Source of the DNA: Aldersonia kunmingensis
Lineage (GTDB): Bacteria > Actinomycetota > Actinomycetes > Mycobacteriales > Mycobacteriaceae
Direction of reading: 5' to 3'
NCBI RefSeq assembly: GCF_001646865.1
Contig: NZ_LRRB01000250.1
Coordinates: forward strand, 1-44,977
Length of the DNA: 44,977 bases
Below, one piece after another: positions 1 through 9,199 of the stretch. Numbering within the stretch: position 1 is the stretch's first letter; each line of letters opens with the position of its first letter. Under the pieces are notes generated by a model. The model saw only the letters and a list, made by a program, of their open reading frames with translations. It did not search any database and had not been told where the DNA came from. The translations under genes were made by a program, and so were the position numbers.

Positions 1-3000
1 CCTGAATCGGGAACGCGCGCATCAGGTCGGGCGCGTGCCGGCCCCACATCCACTTGGCCAGGTCGTTCTTGTTGTCCCGGCGGAGCAGCCGCGCGAGTTC
101 CAGATCGGAGTTGCGCGCGGCCACGAACTTCAGCAGATCGGGGGTGATCCGGCTGATGTCGAAGCGGGTGCGCAACGCTTCGGCCAAGGGAATGTCCACA
201 CCGTCGACGTCGATCCGGCGGTCGCCGTCCAGGCCGGTGGCCTCGAGCCAGCTGTCCACCGCGGCAAGGGTGTTGGTGGGGTACACGCCGAGCGAATCGC
301 CCGCCGAGTACGTGACACCGGTGTCGGCGAGATCGAACCCGAACCGGCGCACCTCCTTGGTCGACTCGGAACTGGTGAGCACTTCGTTGCGCACGAGCGG
401 CGCGAGCACGGGCTTCGCCCTGGTGCCGAGCGCGCCCGCAGTCTTCCGGGCCGGCGCGGCGGCGCGCGGCGTCACGACCTCGACCCTGGCCCGCGCAGGG
501 GCCGGTGCGGTGAGGGTCGCTACGCCACCGACGGCAGGGCCTACCGGGGCCGGCGCTGTCGGAGCAGTCGGTGCCGAATCCTCGCCGCCGCGTTCCCGCA
601 GCATGTCGATCATTTCGACGAGCCACGCGTCGGCCGGTGCGGAATCGTCGGGTTCGCATTCGACGCGGGGCTTCATCCGGCTCGCGCCGAGGCTCTCCAG
701 CCGCGCATCGAGGTTCTTCGCGTGCCCGCAGAAGTTGTCGTAGGCGGGGTCGCCGAGTCCGAGCACAGCGAACCGGATGCCGTCGAGGCGCGGCGCGTCC
801 TCGGCCTCGAGCTGCGACCAGAAGTCGGCACCGTTGTCCGGCGGCCCGCCGTCGCCGAACGTGCTGGTGACCACCAGCAACTCGCGGCAGCCGATCAGAT
901 CCGCCGGCCGGGCGTCGTCCATCCCCACGGTGCGGACCGCGATCGAGTTCTCAGCGAGTGTCGCCACAGCGTGCGCAGCGAACTCCTCGGCATTGCCAGT
1001 CTGCGAGGCCCAGAGCACCAGTACGCCCGGGGTTTCCGGCTCTGCTGCGGGCGCGTGTGCGGCCACCGCCGCGGCGTCGGCGCGGCTGAACATCCCGGCC
1101 AGGACGCCGTCCACCCACATCCGCATCGGCTTGCTCAGCGGTGCCGAGGCCGGAACGCTCGGCACGCCGACCGGATCGGCGCCGATCCCGGCCAACAGTC
1201 CGGCGAGATAGAACTTCTCGTTCTCGGTCGGGGTCGGCGGCATGAAGCCGGAGAGCCCGAGCATGCCGTGCAGGTCACCGGCTGCCGGCGCCGCCGGCAG
1301 GGCCACCGGCACATCGACCGGGCGCAACGAGACTGCGCACACCTTGAACTCGGGCTGCAACGACGCGGCGTCCGTCGCGTCGTTGGTGACCGCGTTGATG
1401 GTCAGGTACTCCCCGTGCTCGTCGTTCCAGTGGAACGGGGAAAAGCAGTTGCCGGGCCGCACCCGGTTGGTGACGACTGCGGGCAGCACGGCCCGGCCAC
1501 GGCGGGATGCGATCTCCACCTCGACCCCCTCACGAATGCCGAGGCGCTCCGCGTCGTCGGGGTGGACTTCCACGAACGGCTTCGGGTTCAGCTTGTTGAG
1601 CTTGGCCACCTTGCCGGTCTTGGTCATGGTGTGCCATTGGTGTTGTAGCCGACCGGTATTCAGCACGATCGGGTATTCGTCGTCGGGCATCTCCCGCGCG
1701 TCCATGTGCGGCCGGGCGTAGAACACCGCGCGCCGGCTCGGCGTCGGGAACGCAAGGCGCGGGGTGTACCCGTCCTCGTCGACGAAGAGATCCTGACTGA
1801 CCCCGTCGTTGAGGTACCGGATCGGGTGACGGTCGGTGCGGTCACCCGGAGGCGCGGGCCACTGCACCGGCTCGCGGCGCAGCCGCTCATAGCTGACACC
1901 GCGCAGGTCGTATCCCGTGCGCGGGTTGGAGAACCGGCGGATCTCCTCGAAGATCTCCTCGCTCGTCTTGTAGGAGAACGCCTCCGCGAAACCGAGCGCG
2001 CACGCGACATCCGCAATCAGCTGCCAATCCGGCCGGGCGTCGCCGGGCGCCTGCGTCGACTGCTGCAGCAGGGTCATGTTCCGTTCGGAGTTGACCATCA
2101 CCGCGTCGGCTTCCGACCACAGGGTCGCGGGCAGCAGGATGTCGGCGTAGGCGTTTGTCGCGGTCTCGGTGTAGGCGTCCTGGGCGATAACCAGGTCGGC
2201 CTGTTCCAGCCCGTTGATGACGATCTTCCGATTTGCCACGGAGGCAACGGGGTTCGTGCAGATGATCCAGCACGCCTTGATCTCGCCGGCACCGAGCCGA
2301 TCGAACAGTTCGATGGTGCCCGGGCCGACATCGCTGCGGATGCTGCCCGGCTCGAGTCCCCATTCCGCTTCGCAGAATTCGCGGTCGTCGGCCGACAGCA
2401 CCGCGCGCTGACCTGGCAGGCCGGGGCCCATGTAGCCCATCTCGCGCCCGCCCATCGCGTTCGGCTGGCCGGTGAGCGACATCGGCCCGCTGCCCGGCTT
2501 GCAGATCGCGCCGGTCGCGAGGTGCAGATTGCAGATCGCGTTGGTGCTCCACGTGCCGTGCGTGGACTGGTTCAGGCCCATCGTCCAGCACGAGATCCAC
2601 GACTTCGACTGCGCGATCAACTGCGCGGCAGTGCGGATGTCGTCCTCGGCGAGACCGGTGATCTCGGCGACCCGCTCCGGCGTGTAGTCGGAAAGGAATT
2701 CCGGGAGAGCTTCGAAGCCCTCGGTGTGCTCGGCGATGAACTCCTCGTCGATTTCGCCCGACTCGACGAGCAGGTGCAGCAGTCCGTTCAGCAGCGCAAG
2801 GTCGGTGCCCGGCTTGATCTGCAGGAACAGATCGGCCTTCTCCGCGGTGGTGGTGCGGCGCGGGTCCACGACAATGAGCTTTGCGCCCGCCTTGAGCCGG
2901 TCGGCCATCCGCAGAAACAGGATCGGGTGGCAATCGGCCATATTCGAGCCGATAACGAAGAACAGGTCGGTGATGTCGAAGTCGGCGTAGGACCCGGGCG

Positions 3001-3496
3001 GGCCGTCGGCGCCGAGCGACTGCTTGTAGCCGGTGCCTGCGCTGGCCATGCAGAGCCGGGAGTTCGACTCGATGTGCACGGTGCGCAGGTAGCCCTTGGC
3101 AAGCTTGTTGGACAGGTACTGCGCCTCGATCGACATCTGCCCGGAGACGTACAGCGCGACCGCGTCGGGACCGTGCGTGTCGACGATGTCGCGGATCCGG
3201 CGAGCCGCCTCGGCGACCGCATCGTCCACCGGGACGGGCGTCGGAACGCCGCCACGCTGGGTACGGATATGCGCGGTGGTCATCCTGCCGTCAACCGCGG
3301 CCATCAGTTCCGCATGCGTCGCGCCTTTGGTGCACAGCCGACCGAAGTTGGTCGGATGCAGCTTGTCACCGCTTACCTTCGCGATGAGCGGGTTGCCCGC
3401 GGGCCCCGGCGTGGTCTCGACCACAACACCGCATCCCACGCCGCAGTAGCTGCATGCGGTGCGGGTCTTCGCTGTCGTCCCCGTTGTCTCGACCAT
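1..3496 (-). CDS. Assimilatory nitrate reductase fused to a sulfite-reductase-type diflavin reductase (3' end outside window)
   Basis: The protein reduces nitrate to nitrite in the cytoplasm and takes electrons from NAD(P)H through its own flavin domains. About 1165 codons are visible, read leftward. The N-terminus has a [4Fe-4S] motif (C15, C18, C22, C55) followed by the molybdopterin oxidoreductase core and, near residues 560-720, a molybdopterin-dinucleotide-binding domain. A flavodoxin-like FMN domain begins near residue 820 (ASQTGNAEEF), then an Ala/Pro-rich linker, then the start of the FAD-binding domain (RRFGFDLADTG, SAGDSLGVYP). The FAD/NADPH C-terminus runs off the left edge, so the gene is partial, not truncated. 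Such NasA-flavoprotein fusions are known in actinobacteria and remove the need for a separate reductase subunit. ATG at 3496 is chosen; GTG two codons upstream is an alternative. Confidence 0.93.
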   Translation of the reverse strand, partial: MVETTGTTAKTRTACSYCGVGCGVVVETTPGPAGNPLIAKVSGDKLHPTNFGRLCTKGATHAELMAAVDGRMTTAHIRTQRGGVPTPVPVDDAVAEAARRIRDIVDTHGPDAVALYVSGQMSIEAQYLSNKLAKGYLRTVHIESNSRLCMASAGTGYKQSLGADGPPGSYADFDITDLFFVIGSNMADCHPILFLRMADRLKAGAKLIVVDPRRTTTAEKADLFLQIKPGTDLALLNGLLHLLVESGEIDEEFIAEHTEGFEALPEFLSDYTPERVAEITGLAEDDIRTAAQLIAQSKSWISCWTMGLNQSTHGTWSTNAICNLHLATGAICKPGSGPMSLTGQPNAMGGREMGYMGPGLPGQRAVLSADDREFCEAEWGLEPGSIRSDVGPGTIELFDRLGAGEIKACWIICTNPVASVANRKIVINGLEQADLVIAQDAYTETATNAYADILLPATLWSEADAVMVNSERNMTLLQQSTQAPGDARPDWQLIADVACALGFAEAFSYKTSEEIFEEIRRFSNPRTGYDLRGVSYERLRREPVQWPAPPGDRTDRHPIRYLNDGVSQDLFVDEDGYTPRLAFPTPSRRAVFYARPHMDAREMPDDEYPIVLNTGRLQHQWHTMTKTGKVAKLNKLNPKPFVEVHPDDAERLGIREGVEVEIASRRGRAVLPAVVTNRVRPGNCFSPFHWNDEHGEYLTINAVTNDATDAASLQPEFKVCAVSLRPVDVPVALPAAPAAGDLHGMLGLSGFMPPTPTENEKFYLAGLLAGIGADPVGVPSVPASAPLSKPMRMWVDGVLAGMFSRADAAAVAAHAPAAEPETPGVLVLWASQTGNAEEFAAHAVATLAENSIAVRTVGMDDARPADLIGCRELLVVTSTFGDGGPPDNGADFWSQLEAEDAPRLDGIRFAVLGLGDPAYDNFCGHAKNLDARLESLGASRMKPRVECEPDDSAPADAWLVEMIDMLRERGGEDSAPTAPTAPAPVGPAVGGVATLTAPAPARARVEVVTPRAAAPARKTAGALGTRAKPVLAPLVRNEVLTSSESTKEVRRFGFDLADTGVTYSAGDSLGVYPTNTLAAVDSWLEATGLDGDRRIDVDGVDIPLAEALRTRFDISRITPDLLKFVAARNSDLELARLLRRDNKNDLAKWMWGRHAPDLMRAFPIQ

Positions 3497-3542
3497 CGCC
3501 ACCGATGATTGCGGCGGCGCGTTCCGCTTGATCGACAACGAC

Positions 3543-3578
3543 GTTATCGTCGTGTCACGGCTGGCTCACTTTTGTAAC
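3543..3578 (-). promoter_or_regulatory. Candidate GlnR-type nitrogen-control site upstream of the nitrate reductase
   Basis: Read on the minus strand, 3558-3543 is GTGAC-N6-ATAAC, close to one half of the GlnR consensus (gTnAC-N6-GaAAC). A further GTTAC lies at 3578-3574, 20 bp away rather than the canonical 22. The site is about 47-80 bp upstream of the nitrate reductase start, a sensible place for an activator. GlnR control of nitrate assimilation is established in actinobacteria; this particular site is inferred by eye and one half is degenerate. Confidence 0.35.
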
Positions 3579-3610
3579 AGGTAATGACGTGAGGAACCGG
3601 AAAGCGCAGG

Positions 3611-4312
3611 TCAGGGCTTGGTTGCGCGGTGTAGCCCGACGATGCCGCCAGTGAGATTCCGCCACTGTGTCCCCGACCACCCATTGGCGTCGATCCGGTC
3701 GGCGAGACGGCGCTGATCGGGCCACGCACGGATCGATTCGGCCAGGTAGACGTAGGCATCGGGGTTGCTCGACACCCGGCGCGCCACCTGCGGCAGCGCC
3801 TTCATCAGATATTCGAGGTACACCGTCCGGAACGGCCTGAACACCGGGGTGGAGAACTCGCACACGACCAGGCGCCCGCCGGGCTTGGTGACCCGAGCCA
3901 TCTCGCGCAGACCGGCCTCGAAATCGTGGACATTGCGCAGCCCGAACGAGATCGTCACCGCATCGAAAACGCCGTCGGCGAACGGCAGCGCCATCGCGTC
4001 GCCTGCGACCATCGGGACGGGACGCGAACGCCCGGCCGCGAGCATGCCCTTGGAGAAGTCGGTGGCCACGCACCACGCGCCGGATTTCTGCAGCTCAACG
4101 GTGGAAACTCCGGTGCCTGCGGCGAGGTCGAGAACCTTCTCGCCGGGCTTGAGATCGAGCGCTTTACGGGTGGCGTGCCGCCAGTAGCGGTCCTGTCCCA
4201 TGGAGATCACCGTGTTGGTGATGTCGTACCGCTTGGCGACCCCGTCGAACATCGACGCGACCTCGTGCGGAGCCTTTTCCAGTGACGCGCGCGAACCCTT
4301 GGCTTCGATCAC
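3611..4312 (-). CDS. menG: Demethylmenaquinone methyltransferase
   Basis: This SAM-dependent enzyme performs the last step of menaquinone synthesis, C-methylation of demethylmenaquinone (MenG/UbiE family). From the chosen GTG the protein has 233 residues, the usual family length. It shows FDGVAKRYD near the N-terminus, the family signature [11 protein letters not shown] (about 29-39), the SAM-binding motif LDLAAGTG (about 61-68), and ISFGLRNV and KPGGRLVV further on. An ATG at 4372 would add 20 residues and overlap the upstream mannosyltransferase by 35 bp, so the internal GTG at 4312 is preferred. Its position beside mgtA, a DUF3592 gene and menD matches the mycobacterial menaquinone locus. 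Confidence 0.93.
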   Translation of the reverse strand: MIEAKGSRASLEKAPHEVASMFDGVAKRYDITNTVISMGQDRYWRHATRKALDLKPGEKVLDLAAGTGVSTVELQKSGAWCVATDFSKGMLAAGRSRPVPMVAGDAMALPFADGVFDAVTISFGLRNVHDFEAGLREMARVTKPGGRLVVCEFSTPVFRPFRTVYLEYLMKALPQVARRVSSNPDAYVYLAESIRAWPDQRRLADRIDANGWSGTQWRNLTGGIVGLHRATKP

Positions 4313-4337
4313 CGGTCGACCGTACCCGTCCCCTTGG

Positions 4338-5477
4338 TCAGGCCGACCGGGAGTCCCGGCCACGCTCGCCACCGATCACGGCGGCATAGTGCCCGAGCAA
4401 TTCGTCGCATATCGCGGGCCAGCTTCGCCGCAGGACCGAGCGGCGTGCGGCGGCCGCGAAGCGGGCCCGCAGGGCCGCGTCGGTGAGCGGACCGATGGCA
4501 CCGGGCAGCAGCTCCGCGAAGCGCTGCGGATCGAGCAGGTAACCGGTGCGGCAGTGCCCGATCAGGTCGCGCGGGCCGCCGGCGTCGGGCGCGATCGCCG
4601 GCACCCCACTCGCCAGCGCCTCCTGCACTGCCTGGCAGAAGGTTTCGTGCTCGCCGGGGTGGATGAAGACGTCGAGGCTCGCGTAGGCCTGGGCAAGTGC
4701 GTCGCCGCCGAGCTGACCGGTGAATACCGCCGACGGCATGAGCCGCTCGAGCCGCGTCCGGTCTGGTCCGTCGCCGACGACAACGAGCTGCAACCGCGGG
4801 TCGGCCGCAAGGACGGCGAGCCGTTCAACATGCTTTTCCGGAGCGAGCCGGCCTACGAAGCCGACGATCAGCCGGCCATTGGGCGCCCAGAAGTTACGCA
4901 ATTCGGCCCGGCGAGCATGCGGACCGAACCTGTCGAGATCCACACCGCGGCCCCAGCGGTGCACCCGCGGGATCCGGTGCCGCTCGAGGTCCGCCACGGC
5001 CGCGGTGCTCGGTGCGAGTGTCCGTGCGGCGCGCGTATGGATGCGACGGGTCCACGCCCATGCCGCGCGGCTGGTCACACCCAGCCCGTAGCTGGCCGCG
5101 AACCCTGCAACGTCGGTCTGGAAGACCGCTATCGCTGGCACATCGAGGCGCAGCGACGACGAAAGACCACCCGCGCCCAGCAGAAACGGCGACGCGAGAT
5201 GCACGACGTCCGGATCGAATTCGCGCAACGCCGAGGTCATCCGCGGCTGCGGCAGCCCGATCGGCAACGAGTTGACCTTGGGCACCATCACCGCCGGGAA
5301 CCGGTGGACCGGGACGCCTCGGTACCCCGGCCGCAGCGCCTCGCCGCCGGGCTGTCCCGGCGCGAGCACGATCGCCTCGTGCCCGCAGCGCTCGAGATGA
5401 GCGAGCACATGCAGCACCGAGTTCGTCACGCCGTTCATATTCGGCAGGAACGATTCCGCGACTATTGCCACCCGCAC
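4338..5477 (-). CDS. mgtA: GDP-mannose-dependent alpha-mannosyltransferase (GT4), MgtA-like
   Basis: A 379-residue GT-B fold glycosyltransferase of family 4. The N-terminal acceptor domain contains [15 protein letters not shown] and [12 protein letters not shown]. The C-terminal nucleotide-sugar domain contains [15 protein letters not shown] and the GT4 signature [19 protein letters not shown] with its EX7E pattern. In mycobacteria the MgtA/PimB' group mannosylates glucuronosyl-diacylglycerol or phosphatidylinositol-mannoside precursors at the inner face of the membrane, which suits a lipomannan-making organism. The start is a GTG. It lies between DUF3592 and menG exactly as Rv0557 does in M. 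tuberculosis. The acceptor substrate cannot be fixed from sequence. Confidence 0.88.
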   Translation of the reverse strand: MRVAIVAESFLPNMNGVTNSVLHVLAHLERCGHEAIVLAPGQPGGEALRPGYRGVPVHRFPAVMVPKVNSLPIGLPQPRMTSALREFDPDVVHLASPFLLGAGGLSSSLRLDVPAIAVFQTDVAGFAASYGLGVTSRAAWAWTRRIHTRAARTLAPSTAAVADLERHRIPRVHRWGRGVDLDRFGPHARRAELRNFWAPNGRLIVGFVGRLAPEKHVERLAVLAADPRLQLVVVGDGPDRTRLERLMPSAVFTGQLGGDALAQAYASLDVFIHPGEHETFCQAVQEALASGVPAIAPDAGGPRDLIGHCRTGYLLDPQRFAELLPGAIGPLTDAALRARFAAAARRSVLRRSWPAICDELLGHYAAVIGGERGRDSRSA

Positions 5478-5540
5478 GGACCCGAGTGTGACCGGCGTGA
5501 GGTCACCGATGCGAACAGCCGGGTGACGGGTCGGCGAAGT

Positions 5541-6077
5541 TCAGGCGAAGGATTCGGGTGAGGGTCCGCCAGCGATTCGGCGCTCGCGCCGGTGCCGCAT
5601 TCTGCGCTCGAGGTAGAGGGCCGGTATGGCGATTGCCCACACGACCACGATCACCGAGGCGGTCGGGAGGATCGCGACCCGCGCATCGCGGCCGGCGACG
5701 CGAACCAGGTCCGGATCCGCGCGGAAGTACTCGACGTCGATGCGCTGACCCGCGGTGAGGTTCGTCGGGTAGAGCACCCCTAGCTCGGGGTTGTGCGTCA
5801 CGCCGTCCGGTGTCACGAAGCTGACCGCCGAGCGCAACTTGCCCGCCGAAAGCACCTCGGCAGTCGCCTTGCCCATGTCGCTTTCGATCTTGGCGTCGTC
5901 GCGCCACGCGGCGAGCAGCAGCAGTATCGACAGCACCGTGATGGTGATCGCCGCGATGTAGATACTGAGCCGGACCCGGTTGCGCTGCTGAGGAACTGGA
6001 GTTTCTTTGGACACCGGCGTCTCGTCCGACGTCGGCGTTTCGTTTGACACGACAGGCTCCAGCGCGGGTTCGGTCAC
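5541..6077 (-). CDS. DUF3592-type two-TM membrane protein
   Basis: About 178 residues from a GTG that overlaps the menD stop by 4 bp (GTGA), so translation is probably coupled to menD. The protein has an acidic, Thr/Pro-rich N-terminus with a repeated ETP motif. A first membrane segment (about 35-55) follows, then an extracytoplasmic domain with [22 protein letters not shown], a second membrane segment ([17 protein letters not shown]) and a basic tail. This is the DUF3592 layout. Its homologue occupies the same place between menD and mgtA in M. tuberculosis (Rv0556). The function is unknown. A longer upstream start would read 50 codons inside menD in another frame and is rejected. Confidence 0.82.
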   Translation of the reverse strand: MTEPALEPVVSNETPTSDETPVSKETPVPQQRNRVRLSIYIAAITITVLSILLLLAAWRDDAKIESDMGKATAEVLSAGKLRSAVSFVTPDGVTHNPELGVLYPTNLTAGQRIDVEYFRADPDLVRVAGRDARVAILPTASVIVVVWAIAIPALYLERRMRHRRERRIAGGPSPESFA

Positions 6078-7699
6078 AGCCGGGCCCGCACCGCGGCGTG
6101 CAGCTCGCGCAGTCCTGAGCGTTCGGTGGCCACCTCGAGCACCCGCACGCCGCCGGCCGGCAACTTCAGTTCGACCGCGAGTTCGGCGGGATCGACCAGT
6201 GCGTGTGGGATCCGGTACGCGCTGCACAGCGCGGCGAGATCCATGCCGTGCGGTGTCCCGAATACCCGCTCGAAGACACCCGCGTACTGCGGGTCGCCCT
6301 GTTCGAGCAGTTCGAAGATGCCACCGCCATCGTCGTTGGCCACCACGATCGTCAGATCGTCGGGCCGCGGCTCACCCGCACCGATCAGCAACCCGGCCGC
6401 GTCGTGCAGGAAGGTGAGGTCGCCGATCAGCGCGATCGTGCGGCCGTCGTGGTGCAACGCCGCGCCGACGGCCGTCGACACAGTGCCGTCGATGCCCGCG
6501 ACACCGCGGTTCGACAGCACCTTCACCCCCGGCTTCGGGTGGCTCACCAGGGCGGCGTCGCGCACCGGGTTGGAGGCACCGAGCAGTAGCTGATCGCCCT
6601 CGCGCAGCGCGTCCATCACCACGGCCGCGACATGCAGACCGGTGGGCTTGGGATGCGCGGCGAGTTCGTCACGGACCGCGCGGTCGGCACCCTCGCTGAT
6701 CCGTGCGCAGCGCGTCAGCCAGGCCTCGCGCGGCTCACCGGTGATGACCGCGCGGGTACCGGTGCCAACGACGTTGCCGGAGACGTCGGGCCAACGGGGC
6801 CCGGTGGTGAGGGCGTAGACCGCTACGGCCGGATCTGCGAGCAGCTTGGCCACCGGGCGGTGCAGCGTGGGACGGCCGGTGATGATCGCCTGCCGCGGTT
6901 CGAGCAGCGGCAGGACGAGCGGGTGCAGCGCCGGGCCATGCAGCGGAGCCGTCGGCTCGGCCACGGTCGGCAGATGGGCCAGCTCGGGACGGTAGGCCGC
7001 GCCGTGACCGGAGATGACCACGGTGTCCGGGGTCAGGTCGATCTCGAGCGGGACATCGAGGGTGGCGTGCGCGGTGGACGTCCACGGTGCGCCTTCGGGC
7101 CGGCCGGACGGTGTCCCCGCGCCGGGGTGCAGATCCGGCACGAGCGGCTCGCGCAGCGGGATGTCGAAGTGGACCGGGCCCGCATTGCCGGAGCGCGTGC
7201 CGCGCGCGGCGGCGAGCACGCGGCAGACCGCCGAGCGCCACTTGCTGTTCTGTTCGCGGCCGTGTTCGTCGCGATCGTCCTCTGCGAGTCCCAGGCTTAT
7301 CGTCGCGCGCACCTGCGTGCCGAACAGGCCGAGCTGTTCGATCGTCTGGTTCGCGCCGGTGCCGAGCATCTCGTAGGGGCGGTTGGCCGACAGCACGACC
7401 AGCGGCACACGCGCGTAGTTCGCCTCGAGAACCGCCGGGCCGAGGTTAGCCACCGCGGTACCCGAGGTCATCACGACGGGAACCGGCTGCCCGCTCGCGA
7501 TGGAAAGTCCAATCGCGAGGAATCCGGCAGTCCGCTCGTCGATGCGCATGTGCAACCGGACGCGTCCGTCGACATCGGCCTGCTGCAGCGCGAACGCCAG
7601 CGGCGCGTTGCGCGAGCCGGGGCACAGCACCACCTCGCGCACGCCGCCGCGAATCAGTTCATCGACGACGACAGTGGCCTGAGCGGTGGACGGATTCAC
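6074..7699 (-). CDS. menD: SEPHCHC synthase
   Basis: A thiamine-diphosphate enzyme that adds 2-oxoglutarate-derived succinic semialdehyde to isochorismate, the first committed menaquinone step. At 541 residues it matches the actinobacterial family length. Visible motifs are [13 protein letters not shown] (isochorismate/ThDP domain), [35 protein letters not shown], and the Mg/ThDP region [15 protein letters not shown] followed by [11 protein letters not shown]. The start is GTG at 7699. It heads a leftward group menD-DUF3592-mgtA-menG. An IdeR-type iron box lies about 50 bp upstream, primarily placed for the divergent siderophore gene but close enough to affect menD as well. Confidence 0.96.
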   Translation of the reverse strand: MNPSTAQATVVVDELIRGGVREVVLCPGSRNAPLAFALQQADVDGRVRLHMRIDERTAGFLAIGLSIASGQPVPVVMTSGTAVANLGPAVLEANYARVPLVVLSANRPYEMLGTGANQTIEQLGLFGTQVRATISLGLAEDDRDEHGREQNSKWRSAVCRVLAAARGTRSGNAGPVHFDIPLREPLVPDLHPGAGTPSGRPEGAPWTSTAHATLDVPLEIDLTPDTVVISGHGAAYRPELAHLPTVAEPTAPLHGPALHPLVLPLLEPRQAIITGRPTLHRPVAKLLADPAVAVYALTTGPRWPDVSGNVVGTGTRAVITGEPREAWLTRCARISEGADRAVRDELAAHPKPTGLHVAAVVMDALREGDQLLLGASNPVRDAALVSHPKPGVKVLSNRGVAGIDGTVSTAVGAALHHDGRTIALIGDLTFLHDAAGLLIGAGEPRPDDLTIVVANDDGGGIFELLEQGDPQYAGVFERVFGTPHGMDLAALCSAYRIPHALVDPAELAVELKLPAGGVRVLEVATERSGLRELHAAVRARL

Positions 7700-7747
7700 C
7701 TCACCAGATTGTCAGAACCGCGGAGAAATTCGTGCAGCGCTCTCTTA

Positions 7748-7766
7748 TTAGGTTTTGCTAACCTAA
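7748..7766 (+). promoter_or_regulatory. IdeR/DtxR iron box
   Basis: TTAGGTTTTGCTAACCTAA matches 17 of 19 positions of the IdeR consensus TTAGGTTAGGCTAACCTAA; only the two central-left bases differ. It lies 32 bp upstream of the siderophore-interacting protein start and about 49 bp upstream of divergent menD. In actinobacteria Fe(II)-IdeR bound to such a box represses iron-uptake genes. The match is seen directly; occupancy is inferred. Confidence 0.9.
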
Positions 7767-7797
7767 TCGCGACTTGTTTCGGATGAGCGAGGAATCG

Positions 7798-8622
7798 ATG
7801 GCCAAACGCAGTAAGTACGTCAAGCCCGAAGAGCCCACCCTGCTGCGCGCGCATGTTCTCGCCAGCAAGCAGGTGAGCCCGAACTTCGTGCGCGTGACAG
7901 TGGGCGGCGAGGAGCTGAGCAGCTTCACCGCAATGGGTTTCGACCAGTGGTTCAGGCTGTTCGTCAAGAAGCCCGGACAGGCCGAACTTCGCCTTCCCAC
8001 GCAGACCAGCCTGCTTTGGTACGCGCAGTACCTCATGATGGGCGCGGAGAAACCCCTCTGCCGCAACTTCACGGTCCGCGAATACCGCTCGGCCGAAGCC
8101 GCGCTACACGGCGCCGGCCCGGAGATCGACATCGACTTCGTCTCGCACGGCGATGCGAGCCCGGCGTCGGCATGGGCCAACTCGGTGAGCCCCGGCGATG
8201 AGCTCGGCATGCTCGATGAGGGCCTGATCTACAACCCCGAGCCCGCGGCCGACTGGCAGCTTTTCGTTGGCGACGAGAGCGCACTCCCCGCAATTCTCGG
8301 CATCCTCCGGTCGGCCGATCGGGGCCTTCGCGGCGAGGCTTTCATCGAAATTCCGCACGCGGATGACGCGCAGGAGGTGGATGCACCCGAGGGTGTGAAC
8401 TTGCACTGGCTGGTCCGCACCGATTCGCACGCGCGCGCCGGAAAGCTTGCGCTGGACGCGGTGACGGCGGCAACGCTGCCCACCGGACGCGGCTACGCGT
8501 TCCTGGCCGGAGAAAAGGATCTCGCCACCGGCCTGCGCCGCCTGCTGGTCAACGAGCGGGGTTTCGCAAAGGAGGACATCTCCTTCACTGGCTTCTGGCG
8601 GTTCGGTAAGGCCCAGGGCTGA
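7798..8622 (+). CDS. Siderophore-interacting protein (ViuB/SIP family ferric-siderophore reductase)
   Basis: A 274-residue cytoplasmic flavoprotein expected to release iron from siderophores by reducing Fe(III), using NAD(P)H. It has the SIP FAD-binding domain (QWFRLFVKK, then CRNFTVREYR, the RxY(T/S)-like FAD motif) and the NAD(P)H-binding SIP C-terminus, with FLAGEKDLATGLRRLL and the family ending GFAKEDISFTGFWRFG. ATG 7798 is chosen because GAGGAA sits 4-9 bases upstream; ATG 7783 and TTG 7774 are upstream alternatives. A near-perfect IdeR box in its promoter makes iron repression very likely. It ends just before a large bidirectional hairpin. Confidence 0.92.
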   Translation: MAKRSKYVKPEEPTLLRAHVLASKQVSPNFVRVTVGGEELSSFTAMGFDQWFRLFVKKPGQAELRLPTQTSLLWYAQYLMMGAEKPLCRNFTVREYRSAEAALHGAGPEIDIDFVSHGDASPASAWANSVSPGDELGMLDEGLIYNPEPAADWQLFVGDESALPAILGILRSADRGLRGEAFIEIPHADDAQEVDAPEGVNLHWLVRTDSHARAGKLALDAVTAATLPTGRGYAFLAGEKDLATGLRRLLVNERGFAKEDISFTGFWRFGKAQG

Positions 8623-8636
8623 GCCTTCACCCCCTC

Positions 8637-8707
8637 CAGAGACAACTGCGCGCGGCGTGTGCGACTCCCTAACGGGAGATCAGCACAGCCGCGCGTCGTT
8701 GTTTCTG
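8637..8707. terminator. Long bidirectional hairpin between convergent genes
   Basis: Arms 8637-8662 and 8683-8707 are complementary apart from a few mismatches and one bulge (CAACTGCGCGCGGC against GCCGCGCGTCGTTG). The loop holds a second small hairpin, CTCCC-TAAC-GGGAG. It fills the gap between the rightward SIP gene and the leftward small gene at 8710, as expected for a shared terminator. No strong U-tract is present, which is usual in high-GC actinobacteria. Confidence 0.65.
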
Positions 8708-8709
8708 GA

Positions 8710-9156
8710 CTAGCTTGCGTGCTTCTCGATCACGTCGCCCAGACGGGGCAGCGCTTCCACGACGTTCTTCTTGGCTCCGGAACGCATCGTCGAGTACACC
8801 GGCTTGACACCCTGCTGGCTGGTGTTGGCGACCTTGGCGTCGACCACCTCGAGCAGCTCTTCGGCGACCTGGTCGCCGCGATCCGCAAGGAATGCACCGA
8901 ATCCGGTACCGGCAGCGCCGTATTCGCTCCAGTGCTTGTCGAGCTTGTCGACGAACGCGGGCAGCAACGAATCGAGCGCGTCGGACACCAGACCGGACTT
9001 AATCTTGTTTACTGCTCCGTAGCCCGCCTTCACGGCGAGGCCAGTAGCGCCGCGCTTCTCTTCGACCTCGGCGTCAATGACACCCACCGCAGCCTTCAGG
9101 AACGCTTCGCGACCCGACCCGAGCAGCGCGTCGTGCAAAGTGGTTACAGCGACCAC
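8710..9156 (-). CDS. Conserved actinobacterial protein, probably DUF6918 family
   Basis: A 148-residue, soluble, helix-rich protein with no signal peptide or membrane segment. It begins with MVAVTTLHDALLG, continues with VIDAEVEEKRGATGLAVKAGY and LPAFVDKLDKHW, and ends with VYSTMRSGAKKNVVEALPRLGDVI. This pattern resembles the uncharacterised DUF6918 proteins of Mycobacteriales, but the assignment is from memory. GTG 9156 is chosen because GGAGGAG sits about 5 bases upstream (9161-9167 on the plus strand reads CTCCTCC); longer starts up to 9222 lack such a site. No function can be proposed. Confidence 0.7.
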   Translation of the reverse strand: MVAVTTLHDALLGSGREAFLKAAVGVIDAEVEEKRGATGLAVKAGYGAVNKIKSGLVSDALDSLLPAFVDKLDKHWSEYGAAGTGFGAFLADRGDQVAEELLEVVDAKVANTSQQGVKPVYSTMRSGAKKNVVEALPRLGDVIEKHAS

Positions 9157-9199
9157 CGAACTCCTCCGAACACCGTTGTTGGGGACCTCGAGAACGAGG

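Noticed and set aside
35-1648. Long plus-strand open frame of 537 codons.
   Set aside because: It is the shadow of the nitrate reductase-diflavin gene on the minus strand; its product is Arg/Gly/His-rich without any domain.
5503-5907. Alternative minus-strand frame overlapping the DUF3592 gene.
   Set aside because: Arg/Gly-rich shadow frame; the overlapping frame has clear membrane segments and a 4-bp overlap with menD.
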